Shown here piece after piece: positions 44,671-55,621 of a stretch of DNA of 64,000 nucleotides. The DNA lies in assembly GCF_003597395.2 (NCBI RefSeq), contig NC_133770.1, forward strand, positions 295,133,874 to 295,197,873, given 5' to 3'. The notes beneath the pieces were generated by a model. The model had not been told where the DNA came from. It saw nothing but the letters and a program-made list of their open reading frames with translations, and searched no databases. The stretch is from Chelonoidis abingdonii (lineage: Eukaryota > Chordata > Testudines > Testudinidae). Position numbers and translations under genes: made by a program. Within the stretch, counting starts at the first letter, position 1; every line of letters starts with the position of its first letter.

Positions 44671-45533
44671 CTTAGTTGTCATTGCTCGTCCTTTCCTTAC
44701 CTACTAACCTCCTTCCTCCTAGCTCCAAACAACTGTAATTAATAGCGGGCAGTGAAGTGTGTTCCTACATCGGAGGGAGAAGTTAGCAATGAAGATGCAT
44801 CAGGGCAGAGTCAATAGGGCTAATGCTGACAATTTTTTTCCCATCCTCTTGTAGTTTTCCCCTTTGTTTATTGCGGGGGGAACTCTGTACCCAAGAAACA
44901 GAAAAAGGCTAGAAAGAAAGAGACAGAGGGTGGCAAGTGTTCTTGGCAATGCCACAACCATTTAGAATGACAAGGTCAGACGAGATGTGCTGCCTCTCTT
45001 CTGTTTGTGTTCTCATCTGATCAGCCACCATTAGCCGGGGAGAAGGAAAACATCGCTGCCACAAACATTCCATCTGTAAACTCTTCCGCTCTCTGTCAGC
45101 ACGCAGAGACTGCGATCTGAACCGATAGGGCCGTTTCCAGCTGCCGGGCTGCATGGCATCATTTCTGTGCTTCATGTGGCACAGCCCCGTGTGGGGGAAG
45201 CATCAGGGCAGAGACGAATCAGTTACGAGCCTCTGAAACCCTGCTTACAACTGCACTGTCCCAAGGACAGGAGGGGTCCTAGCTTCCGTTCACGGTGGTG
45301 CAAAGCAAAGCCTGTCTGTATTTTACATATGGGAGCTCTGCTGGTCCTTGGGTCTGGACATTAGATGTGCCCCAGATTAGCTTATTTCAGAGGCTCATCT
45401 CCATTAAAGCTTTTGGCTCCATGGCCTGATGCAGATTTAATAAATCTTTCTTGATTGTTGTTTTAGCCCAGCATAATTTGACCTGGATACTTTGACTGTC
45501 AGACACAGTGAGCTGGGTTTCTATCTTACTAGG
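44671..45533. other. Unassigned non-coding DNA
   Basis: No gene or repeat is recognised. Frames at 44,909-45,175 (-) and 45,167-45,364 (+) have no family match. Confidence 0.4.
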
Positions 45534-45541
45534 TTATGCTT

Positions 45542-46287
45542 AAGGCTAAGATTTAGTCACGGAGATTGCGGAAGTCCCAGAATCCGTGACTTCCAGCAAC
45601 CTCTGTGACTTCAGCCTATGGTGGACAGGAGCTGCAGGATTCCCCTCCACCAGAGCAGGCAGGGAGCTGTGGGGTACCTCTGGTGGCTCTGGCGGCCTCC
45701 GGAGCTCCAAGCTGCAGGGGGCAGGGTACCCCACAGGTCCCGGCTGGCAGCTGCCACAGGTGGTGGGGACCCCCCAACTCCCACCGGCAGAGGATCCCCG
45801 AGCCCTCAGCTGCTGCTGGTGACAGGAGAATTCCTGAGCCCCTGGCCACTGCAGGTGGTGGGGGAATCCCCGAGACCGCCAAGCTCCCAGCCCCTGGTGG
45901 TGGTGGAGGAACCCCTGAGCTCCTGGCCACCATGGGCAGCAGGAAGCCCTGCAGCTCCCTGCCCTGGGGGAACCCCACAGCCCCACAGCTCCCAGCTGAC
46001 CTGGGAGACAGGGACACCTCACAGCTCCCAGCCCCCACAGGCAGTTGGGGACCACCTGTGTTGCAGGTGGCAGGGGTATCCTGCAGCCCCCAGCTGCTGC
46101 AGGCATCTCCTAGCCTCTATGCAGCTGTCCTGCTTCAGGCAGTGTGGGGATCCGCAGATCCCCATTTTGTCAAGTATATTTTTAGTAAAAGTCACGGACA
46201 GGTCACAGCTTCCTGTGAATTTTTCTTTTTTGCCTGTGATCTGTCCGTGACTTTTACTAAAAATATCCATGACAAAATCTTAGCCTT
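45542..46287. mobile_element. 746-bp hAT-like palindromic element with internal minisatellite
   Basis: The ends aaggctaagattt and aaaatcttagcctt are inverted. Flanks ttatgctt (45,534-45,541) and atatgctt (46,288-46,295) match at 7 of 8, as for a hAT target duplication. The right half has nested palindromes (tatttttagtaaaagtcacggacaggtcac and its inverse). The interior 45,650-46,130 is a GC-rich array of irregular ~30-bp units (gcccctggccactgcaggtggtggggg-like). Frames of 140-230 aa on both strands are by-products of this array. Confidence 0.8.
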
Positions 46288-46474
46288 ATATGCTTAATGG
46301 AAACAAGGGACGCAGCTTCAGTGTAAACCAGCAGAAGATATGTTATTCAACCTCATAAGGTTCTGAACAGGAGAAAAGGCCTCATTCATCTGCTCACTCC
46401 TTCGCCCAAGCACTGACTATGACGTAACTTCCTTTACGATCCCAGGAAGTAGTGGCTAGAGCCTGCATTCTGTT

Positions 46475-46760
46475 TTATAGACAGTAAGAACAATCTTGTG
46501 GTTAAGGCACTGGATTACAACTCAGCAAAATCTGGATTTAGTTCCTGGGTCTGTCACAGACCTTGGGCAAGTCATTTACCCTTCTGGTGCCTCAGGTCAC
46601 ATCTGTAAATTGGGATAGTAACACCTCCTTTCTGCCACCCTTTATCTGTCTTGTCTCTTTAGACAGTGAACTCTTTGGGGCACCCATTGTCTCTATGTGT
46701 ATGTACAGTGCCTAGGAGAATGGGCCTCTGGGCTACTGTCATATTAATATATATTAAATA
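46475..46760 (+). repeat. MIR-like SINE, nearly full length
   Basis: The tRNA-like head cttgtggttaaggcactgg is followed by gtctgtcacagaccttgggcaagtcatttacccttctggtgcctcaggtcac, ctgtaaattgggatagtaacacc, agtgaactctttggggca and a tail tacagtgcctaggagaatgggcc. A-box-like and B-box-like regions are visible but decayed. Confidence 0.8.
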
Positions 46761-46849
46761 TTACATGACATACAGATGATTCTCATAGTCCCAAATTACA
46801 AGGACACTCTCATATTCCACAATGCTTACAAAAAACTTAACAATTGTTA

Positions 46850-47080
46850 GGCTGGTGGTGTGCTGAGACCACAGCCTGTCATGCTGACCAGTACTGTCTC
46901 ATTGTTTCCTTGTCCTCCGCCGTCAGTTTGTCTGTATCCACCTGTTGTGGCTTATCTTACTCTTAGATTGTAAACTCTTTGGTGTGAGGACCCTCTTCTT
47001 CTTCTGTTTTAGTACAGCCCTTAGCGCAATGGGGTGCTAGGCCATCACTAAGTCCCCTTGATAATACAAATAGTAACACT
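46850..47080 (+). repeat. MIR/CORE-type SINE 3' part
   Basis: It reads ttagattgtaaactctttggtgtgaggacc, gtacagcccttagcgcaatggggtgctaggccatc and ataatacaaatagtaac, the typical 3' half. Confidence 0.7.
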
Positions 47081-48430
47081 AAGATTAAGACTCATATATT
47101 TAATACCTGGGATAAAATAACCTGGGATAAAATAACACCTTACACTTATTACAACAAACAGCATTTTAAAATTCCAGGGTACTTTCCACTCTTGATTCTT
47201 CCTGTTTTTTTAATGGTGCATGTCTCCCTGCTTGTACAATGAAAAGTGACTTTTCATTTTACTTTGAGACTTGTTACATTTGTGTTTCTATTGTGATAAA
47301 TGAGTCTGGATCATTCTGACCAGAGTGGACAAGGTAAGAGTTTCACTACCTGTTGCTGTTATCACAGCTTATCTACAGAGATGAGACAGTTATTTATGGG
47401 TATTTTTCTAGCACTAATTACTACAGTATCAGAGCTCTCACAGGGATGCCAGATATGTAACTTTTATCTGGAAGGTAGACCTTTTCCTCTCTAAATCTTT
47501 AAGATAGTTTCTTGCCATGATAGCTGTCTGATGGTTGTTTGGAGGTCCTACTACACAATTGTTTGGGGGAAATCTCATTCAAACAAGATGCATCTTGCAA
47601 TATTTTCCAAGTTAGTGAAATTCAGGCTGAGCCAGATCGATTGTGCAAGCAGACTCTTCTGTGAGAACCCCCTAGCTCTAGTTGTTGTAAATTGCAAGGA
47701 GGATGGCAGCCTGAGAGATAACTTGGCCCTTGACCTTTTGGAGTTTAGAGAGGAGGTCAAGGACCTTGAAATGGACCTGAATCTAGTTGATGCCAAAGCA
47801 GAGTGTGGAGAACTGGCATGGTTTGTTCACATTGGTTTCCTCTGCTTAGAAGGTGGGCTTCAGCCTGCTGCATTAGGTTTCTTGGCTAAGGAGGTCACTG
47901 ATGCATCCCAGAGTACCAGACGTTCCAGTTCTTCTGCAAATGGACAGGGTCCACCCTTGCCTGCGAGATCCCACCTCTGCCTGCATGACCTCACCCCAGC
48001 TGGTTGACCATGCACACATCGTATCTGCAAGGTCACGCTTCACAGAGGCACCATTTTGAAAAGTGTGCCACTCAGCCCCTGCTGGCATGACCTCGTCCTT
48101 CAAAATGGCGGCTTCCGTGTGGCATGGTCTTGCAATCTTACATACTGTGTGTGTGAGGTCATGCAGGTGGGGGCAGGGTGGCAAACTCTCTTCAAAATGG
48201 TGTCCCCTGTGTAACCTATGTCTGGTTTTATATCAGGGATCAAACTGCACAAAACCAAGACTGTCCCACTTAAAACTGGACAAATGGCCTGTCTAGCCTT
48301 GGTTCAGCCCAAGCTCCAGTAGCCCAGGAAGGAAGTAGATGTGAAACAAACTCACAGCCAGACCAGGGCTGCTCACTCAGCTGCCATAAGTCACCCCTCC
48401 AGTGACCTACCCTCAGACATTTAAATTAAT
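47081..48430. other. Unassigned; contains an unexplained 158-codon frame
   Basis: The + frame 47,531-48,007 reads acidic, Leu-rich sequence in its middle (LALDLLEFREEVKDLEMDLNL) but matches no family I know. It begins in ordinary DNA with no promoter or Kozak support and runs into repetitive-looking sequence after about 47,890 (three ~60-base segments sharing gcatgacctc and caaaatggy words between 47,960 and 48,210). I do not call it a gene. Nothing else is recognised. Confidence 0.4.
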
Positions 48431-48615
48431 GGAGATACCCTATCTCCTAGGACAGGAAGGGACCTTGAAAGGTTATTGAGTCCAGCCCCCTGCCTTCACT
48501 AGCAGGACCAAGTACTGATTTTGCCCTAGACCCCTAATTGGCCCCCTCAAGGATTGAGCCCACAGCCCTAGGTTTAGCAGACTAATGCTCAAACCACTGA
48601 GCTATCCCTGCCCCC
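48431..48615 (-). repeat. tRNA-headed, CR1-tailed turtle SINE
   Basis: On + it begins ggagataccctatctcctag and gacaggaagggacc, a CR1-like tail reversed. It ends with caaaccactgagctatccctgcccc, a reversed tRNA-like head containing the A-box (tagctcagtggttt on -) and a B-box-like stretch (gggctcaatcc on -). It belongs with 57,621-57,775 and 63,262-63,437. SINEs of this build are known from cryptodire turtles. Confidence 0.85.
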
Positions 48616-49645
48616 TGTTTATAAGCAGGGCCAGTGTCAGATGACTCCCAGGCACAGATATTTCACTGACCCTACTCTCCAGTCAAGACCCCTCCTGCTA
48701 ATTTGTAGTGTAACAGGCTCCCCAGGCTGACAGCCTGTTGTTGATTGGCTCCTGTTCCTGCTCTGGCCTTGTCCAATCCTTGTTCCAGCCTCGTCCGTGC
48801 CCAACTCTGACCTTGCTCCAGCCCTGTTACTGACCCACACCAGACTCCCATCTACCTCTCAGACTGACTCCAACCCAGCTTCAGCCTTGGCCTGCATTTG
48901 GACTCTGACACTGATTGGGCTTCCCTACGGACTCTGACCTCAGTTTTGACCCATGGCTGTCCCTGGGCCCCAGTTTCAGTGCAGACCCCGGCCCAATCCC
49001 AACCCTACATCCAGCTTCAATAATTGCTCCAACCACCAGGCCTGACTGCCTGGAACCAGACCTTTACAGCAGATGCATGGTGAGCTGCATGTCAGAAAGG
49101 AACAGATATAACTGTTTGGTCAGCCCTAGGTGATGGCCAGCCCTAAGTGAAAGAAAACATTTCTAGCCACACTTGCTCCTGGGTATGTAGGAGCAGTGAG
49201 CAGGACCCTTGCATTTGTACACCAGTTGGACCAGCAGGGAGAGCAGATATCTTTAATGAGTGATGTTGCCCTTTCAGCAATTTCTTAAAATTCTGCCCAC
49301 CACTGTCTTGCCTGAGTTAAACATTACATAGGAGCTCTTTACCCAGGCCAGTCTGTCTGCTTGTATATCCAGTCATTTCACTGCATCGCCAAAGGACTGC
49401 AGAGCTTGCATGTGGTAAGGTCTATAAAGCCAGATGTTATGGTGTTTAATGGTGGCCTTCCTTAAAAGTGGATCTCTGTGGGTCTCTGCATGTAAGGGCT
49501 ATTTGGACCTCTCTCAGTGCTGTCTGGGATCCATCTAACAGGAATGAGCATAGTCAGCCTTTAGTGACTCCATGTTCATCCACCCGCACATGTAGGCAGG
49601 TGAATAGGACCTCACGAGTCACAGCATTGAATGCCACTGAAGGAT
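48616..49645. other. LTR-like repetitive stretch then unassigned DNA
   Basis: 48,711-49,071 (tgtaacaggctcccc..ttgattggctcctgttcctgctctggcc..accaccaggcctgactgcctgg) has the irregular ct-gacc-rich wording common in turtle LTRs, but its ends and family are unresolved. 49,080-49,645 shows nothing named. Confidence 0.35.
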
Positions 49646-50518
49646 TGTCAAGGTTTTTTCCCCCACTTTGAACTTTAGCATCCAAAGAGTGGGGACCTGC
49701 ATGATCACTTTTAAGCTTAATTATCAGCTTAAATTTGGTACTCTGCCACCAGCCAAAAATATAGTGTTTGGCACACTTCCTGTTCCCCCAAAACCTTCCC
49801 TGGGGAACATAAATCCACATCCCTTGAATCTTAAAACAAGGAGAAATAAACCATCCCCCCTCCTTCCCCACCCGTAGACTTTCCCCTCCCTGGTTTGCCT
49901 TGGGAAGCTTCACACCGATCCAAACTCCTCGGATCTTAAACAAATGAGGAATTAACCCTCCCCCCCCCAATCCCTGGTGAGTTTAGACTCAATCCCTTGG
50001 ATTCTAAAACAAGGAAAAAATCAATCACGTTCTTAAAAATAAAGCTTTTAATTAAAAAAAAAAAGAAAAGGTAAAATTTATCTCTGTAAAATCAGGATTG
50101 AAAATGCTTTACAGGGTATTCAAATTCATATAGACTAGAGGGACCTCCCCCTCAGCCTTAGATTCAACATTACAGCAAACAGAGGTAAAAATCCTTCCAG
50201 GAAAAGGAAAAACATTCACAAGTTGAAAGAAAGCAAACATAAGACTAATCCGCCTTGCCTGGCTATACTTACAATCTTGAAACATGAAAGACTGATTCAG
50301 AAAGATTTGGAAAGCCTGGTTGTATGTCTGGTCCCTCTTTGTCCCAAAAGCGAACAACAAACAAAACAAACAACACAAACAAAGACTTCTCTCCACCAAG
50401 ATTTGAAAGTATCTTGTCCCCCCATTGGTCCTCTGGTCAGCTGTCAGCCAGGTTCACTGAGCTTCTTAACCCTTTACAGGTAAAAGAGAGATTAACCCTT
50501 AGCCACCTGTTTATGACA
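49646..50518 (-). mobile_element. Solo LTR with 5-bp target duplication
   Basis: On + it begins tgtcaaggttttttcccccactttgaacttt and ends aaccctttacaggtaaaagagagattaacccttagcc..tttatgaca, so the - strand runs TG..CA from tgtcataaa to ccttgaca. Both flanks are aggat (49,641-49,645 and 50,519-50,523), a perfect 5-bp duplication. The same family as 36,382-37,111 and the same orientation. Three direct copies of a ttggatcttaaaacaagg-like block lie in the left half. No retroviral genes are present, so it is a solo LTR. Confidence 0.9.
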
Positions 50519-50523
50519 AGGAT

Positions 50524-51499
50524 AGACACGGTCATCTGGCCCCTGTCCAGTGACATAAGGAGATCACCCATCAGGGCTTTCTCTGTACTATGTATAGGTC
50601 TGTAGCATGGCTAGAAGGGATAATTTGTGAGACCAGTCACCATGAGCACTGAAACTTACAGTAGAAGTCTCTCTCCCTGCTATTTAAGTTGGATTGTTAA
50701 GTGTTCTCCTGGCCTCTGATTACAGCTGGTGGCAATAACATCTGTGGATACCCTTCCAGATTGCAAGTTTGCAAATGTTATGAGAAAACATCAGCTAATG
50801 TAAAGGTAAGTGAAAGGACTGATGAAAAAGTTGCAAGATTCTGGATGCTTCCTAGATGCTGATGCAAAAGTTTTCTTTCAGCAAGCTGCCAGTAAAGATC
50901 CATCAGTGAAGAATTCCGACAGAGCTCTTAAACTAAAAACTTTGGCAAAGTCATGAGGAAGACTGGGCTATTTTGCACAGCAGAACTGAAGGGCAAGCCC
51001 ATATCTAACTCCAAAAGAAGTCTGTGCATGCATCGGAATCATTGCAGTAGGTTAACTTTGGCAGGGCTTTCTTAGCTCCGCCAAAGAGAAAAAGGTTATT
51101 GTGGTGATGAGATCGGTAGGGTTAACAGCAAGTTAGCAGCAAGTGCACTGTTCATAAAAGATTCCATTCTTCTCAGCCAGCTTATAAATAGCTTGTCCTC
51201 AGAGACATGAAACACGTTAATCAAAGATGACAATATCGCATCCAAACCATTGGAGCAAGCAGTACTACAGGTGGCAAGTTTGGAAGCAGACCGAGGGAAA
51301 TGAGTAGCACTCAGGTGCCTGTACTGACTGGTAATTCTCAGAATCTGGGAGACTTTAGTACTGGAAAAGACTGCTAAACCATTAGGAGAGATGGAGACAG
51401 GGGTCTTATAAAAAAGACAATGCAAGAAATCAGAAACAGCCTAGATGCGAGCTGGCAGCAGCCCCAGCATTGCAGTTGTCTGACACGTTCTGTTACAAA
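50524..51499. other. Unassigned non-coding DNA
   Basis: No gene or repeat is recognised. The - frames at 51,096-51,425 and 51,374-51,592 have no domain or supporting signal. Confidence 0.4.
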
Positions 51500-51925
51500 G
51501 TATTCTTGGAAATGTTTACTTAGGTGTGTAGAGTACAAGGATGGGTTGCCCCCTGAGTGCAGGTATAAATAGCAGTGTAGATGCTGAGGCAAAAAGTAGG
51601 TGAGTAAAAAAGGGTGTGGGTGTGTACCTCAGTATATACCCGACACAGCTCTCCACCCACACAAGCTGTGCCTCTGGGTCTGAACTGCTAGTTATAGCAG
51701 TTTTAGCAGGTCTGCTGCCTCTTTGTTATCACAGGAAAACACTGGGAGTGGAGAAAGGCTCTGGCAGAGGACAGGCAGCGGGGAAAGGCTCTGCCAGCTA
51801 CCCATTGCTGGAGCCTTTCTCTGCTCCCTTCCTCTGCCAGAGCCTTTCACTGGAACATTTAGCTACACATCACAGAATGGATGCTCCTTGCTTTTCACTG
51901 TGGTGTGTAGCTACACGTACCCTAC
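51500..51925. mobile_element. Probable non-autonomous DNA element ending in acgtaccct
   Basis: The right end is ggtgtgtagctacacgtacccta, and an inverse-like ggggtgtgtacctca/ggtgtgtagagtacaag wording is on the left. Internal direct repeats of aaaggctctgscagmk (51,755-51,800) and inverse ctggagcctttctctgctcc (51,808-51,828) give local palindromes. Boundaries and superfamily are unresolved. Confidence 0.45.
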
Positions 51926-52027
51926 ACACAACAGTTTGAGGCGTAGGTGTTGTCTCAGAGAAGCTCCATTGTTCATAGATTTTAATGCCAGAAGGGCATT
52001 TGCAGCAGGCTTGTGCTAGTCAGCAGG

Positions 52028-52560
52028 TGATAGGGAAAATACCGCCCCCCCCCTTATTTCTTAGGCCTAGGCCTTTGGCGCAAAATGATTTAGCCTTGCT
52101 TGCTTGTTTTACTGTCTAAAGGGACAGGCCCGAGCAGAAGATGTAGTCGGTGGCCCAAAGAGGAATAATTGGATAAAGGGTGTCAGTGAATCTGTTAAGT
52201 TATACGAGTGACTCTGCTGTTCGGATACGAAAGTGCTTAAACGTCACCGCGACTGTGATGGCAAGATTAACGGATAGGAAAATGTGTGAGAGTTGCTTGC
52301 TAAATAGCAATATGTGTGCCATAGGGTAAATATTAGTCATGTTTTGCAGTATTAGCAATTTGTATTCTAAATAAGGCTGTATCTATATGTGACGTTTTGG
52401 GGTTTTAACCTTTATAAGCTCAGTAACATTTGTAACAGGCAGGTCAGCTTAACCCTTGGTAGGGCATACGCTGGCCTCCGCTTTTGCACAAGTGTATATG
52501 CAATAAAGGTGCCTCAGGCTGTCTGATCAAATCACAGAGGTGGTCTTCTTTTCCCCAACA
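52028..52560 (+). mobile_element. Solo ERV-type LTR with perfect 5-bp target duplication
   Basis: It starts tgatagggaaaataccgcc and ends gtcttcttttccccaaca. Flanks are gcagg at 52,023-52,027 and 52,561-52,565. A TATA-like tttataagc lies at 52,411-52,419 and a poly(A) signal aataaa at 52,502-52,507, with a ~55-bp U5 after it. Size (533 bp), signals and 5-bp duplication suit a retroviral LTR. No internal sequence remains. Confidence 0.92.
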
Positions 52561-52565
52561 GCAGG

Positions 52566-54194
52566 GAATAGCCCTCAGGCTAGAGAAGTGCCTTTTCTTT
52601 GTTCCATTACATTCCATTCAGCTTTTTCTGAGATATAAATTAATGCACAAGGAGAGAATTAAAATGAATGAAGACTCAAATATGGCTGAGAATTGACAAC
52701 ATGCTCAATAACTATACATAGGTATTGAGAGTGGTGAAAAAGGAGGATGTGCTACCTCAGTGGTTGTCTCTAAAGTGACAGTGAAATACCACTGAATCCA
52801 CAACAAATGCCAGCACACATACATGGGTATTCACCAGACCACTCTCAGGACCTATTGCTCTTGGTGGAAAACATCTCTGAAAACATTCACTCAGTGTTCA
52901 ACGGCAGTCAAGCTAACAGACTGTTAGGAACCATTAGGAAAGGGATAGATAACAAGACAGAAAATATCATGCCCAAGTTTTCTGTCCCCCATAGACTATT
53001 TTGGAAGTCCTGGCAGTGTTGAAGTGATGAATGGGAATGCTGAGATTGAGTGAAAATGAACTAATCTCCCTAAGACATTATAGTAATTCTTCATCAGGCC
53101 ACACATTACATGAAAAATGATTCTTGCAGACATATTAGTCTCGAGAAGGAGGTTTTCATAATACCGTTGTGTAACACCAAGACATTCATCTTTGAATTCA
53201 AGGAAAGTGAGAGGATGAGAGGAACACTTGGAATAATTCAGACGCAGTGAAATATAGTTCATGGTAAGAGCTAACACAATAGCCCCAATCAAATATGATT
53301 TAGGCACAGTTAAAAATAGCACTCTAATTACTGGCAATTGATTTAGCTAAAGAGCTTCCTGAAACTCATATGCAAAGAGGAAAGGGGAGTGGGGCTTTTT
53401 TTTTAATAACAAGGGTTTCCAAATGCCAAGATAAAAAATTAGCAGGTCAACAGAGGGCCTTTTAAGGACTATGTCAAAGGAAATGTTGCCATCAATAAGG
53501 TGCGCACTGTACCAGCCATGAAAGTCTGTTTAGTAGGCAGACCGCTCTGTTACGGTTTGGCTTGTTATGATGTCCTCTGTCGCCCGTCCAGTCTGGTGAG
53601 ATAAAAGAAAAATCCATGGCATCCAAATATTTTAAGGTAACCTAGCCTTGCACGTCCAGCTTCCCATGGTCTTGGGCACTGGAGTTGAGAGTCTTTTGCT
53701 GCTGACACAGCTTAAAATGCCCTGGGATGCAGGAATTCTTCTGTGAAATAGGATGTACTTTGGGGATTTAGACAGGAGACGGTGACCAAACTCTACCCTT
53801 GATTATGCATTTTTAGACCAGTGATTCTTCCTTGTTTGTTGGGAGCCAGCATGCAGCTTCTGTAACCATTCCAAACATAGGTAATGACTGAGCCTCTTTC
53901 AGAGGGGGAACAGGGGTGGGGAAATGTGACAGCCTGAGCCTCACTCCTAGTATGTGTGAGTGGACAACCCAGCTTGTCATCTGCAGGAGGAAGCTCTGGA
54001 CCAAAGGGTTAGTGGGTTTGAGTGTATACACCAGTTCTACTGAAAATATAGTGACACGGAGGATTCTTCCACTGTCGGGAACTGAAGCTGCGACTGCTTG
54101 ATGTGGCGATCCGCCATTTTAGATGCAATGTCCTGCATTATGCGATGCCTGTCATACTGAAGTGGCTTCCACTGGAGAGGAAAGATGATCTAGG
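52566..54194. other. Unassigned non-coding DNA
   Basis: Nothing is recognised; short frames (up to 113 aa on - at 52,996-53,337) have no family match. Confidence 0.4.
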
Positions 54195-54470
54195 AGTTAA
54201 GGAATAAGACTGGGATTCAGCTGACCTATTCTAGTGTCTGCAGCCCTCAACACCCTAATTCCTAGGTTCAATACCCAGGTCTCTCACTGATCTTCAAGAC
54301 ATCATTCAGTTTCTTTGTGACTCATTTTGCCAACCATTTAAAAATGGGGCTGATCATATTTCCCTTTTTACCCCACTGTCTTTTCTGCTCACTTTGTAAA
54401 CTCTTTGGGGTAGGGACAGTCTTTTACCATGTGTACCTACCACAATGCTGGTGACTTTGGGATAGAGTTT
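54195..54470 (+). repeat. MIR-like SINE
   Basis: It has gggattcagctgacc, ggttcaatacccaggtctctcactg, tttgtgactcattttgcc, aaaaatggggctgatcatatttcc, ctttgtaaactctttggggtagggacag and a tail taccacaatgctgg. Confidence 0.7.
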
Positions 54471-55464
54471 ATACAGGTGTTACTCAGCTTCACTTTCTGG
54501 TTCCCATGCAGAAGCACAAGGCTGGTGTGTTTCAATACACTTTAAAGAGAATTTTCATTATAATTAAAATAAATCAGGAAAATGTTTCTGTTAATATCAG
54601 ATTCTATAATCTCCCCATTCCTCCATTTAATGCATGTTCATTTATTTATATAGTTACATCGAATTTAAGTGCAGTCCTGCAACCACTTGATGGCACCTTT
54701 TAAGATGATTTACCTGCTATGAGCCAGACACAAATGGAAATAGTTTCCAGGGTATAGTTACTTCAAGTGTTTCCTTTTAAATGAGCAGTGAGTTCACTAG
54801 AGCAGGTTGGGAAACACTATTTTAAGCACTGGGTGAAGAAAAGCTCAAGATTATTTCTGAATTGTTCTAATCTCATGTATCAACACCTTAAAGCAGCCCT
54901 TTTAGAGTCAATTTAGTCTTTGGCCACTGACTAAAATCTGATAACTTTGGTAGCAAATGAGGCATGAAGTGCTGTCAAAAGAGCATCGATAATACATTGT
55001 TCGCACTAAACATTTAATCTCTCTGGCGAGGCGTTGCTGTAAAAGCTGCAGGCTCCGAATCGACTGCTTTAAAAGCCAGGGGATTTTCACAATGGACATA
55101 GTTTGCTGCATCCTGATAATTAAAAGATCCCTACATGTTCTCAGAAAGATTAATTAACTATTATTATCCCTTTTGATTTCTTTTCTTGTCCTTCATGGCT
55201 GTATGAATCTTTAATGAACGCTGTGGTTTACGTTGTAGTCTTGGAATCTTGTTCCTCTAAGGAATTTCACAGAACCATGAGGTTTATTGCTAACAGTGCA
55301 GCATACGTTTTGGTTTTTTTCCCCTGTATAAACCCATGTACACTCATCTTCCTCTTAAAGATTCTAGGTAGTGTAATCCAAGAGGCAACTTCCTGCACTG
55401 AGCAGTACTGTAATTAGTACTGTAACTACTAGGGTCATTCAAGACAAAGTGTACACATACTTGT
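54471..55464. other. Unassigned AT-rich non-coding DNA
   Basis: No gene is recognised. Frames of 65-67 aa have no support. Confidence 0.4.
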
Positions 55465-55621
55465 ACTTAGCAGGGATGGTGGGCTAATCCTGTGACCAGG
55501 AGACCTGAATTCTAATCCCAGCTTTACCCCCAAACTTCATGTGTGACTTGGCATGTCACTTAGCTTTGCATGGCTCAGTTTTCCAAATCTGAAGAAGAAG
55601 AATAACAATGCCTGCCTCATG
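55465..55621 (+). repeat. MIR-like SINE, truncated
   Basis: It reads accaggagacctgaattctaatcccagctttaccccc, gtgtgacttggcatgtcacttagc, gctcagttttccaaatctg and aagaataacaatgcctgcctcatgc, the MIR order. It ends where the hAT terminus begins. Confidence 0.75.

Noticed and set aside
45605..46297. 230-, 210- and 186-aa frames on both strands
   Set aside because: They lie within a hAT-like element's GC-rich minisatellite, overlap each other on both strands, and change with the array.
36382..50518. A provirus bounded by the two LTRs of the same family
   Set aside because: Each LTR has its own different target duplication, and no gag, pol or env-like sequence lies between them.
52996..53337. 113-aa - frame
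   Set aside because: No family resemblance and no supporting context; it is probably chance.
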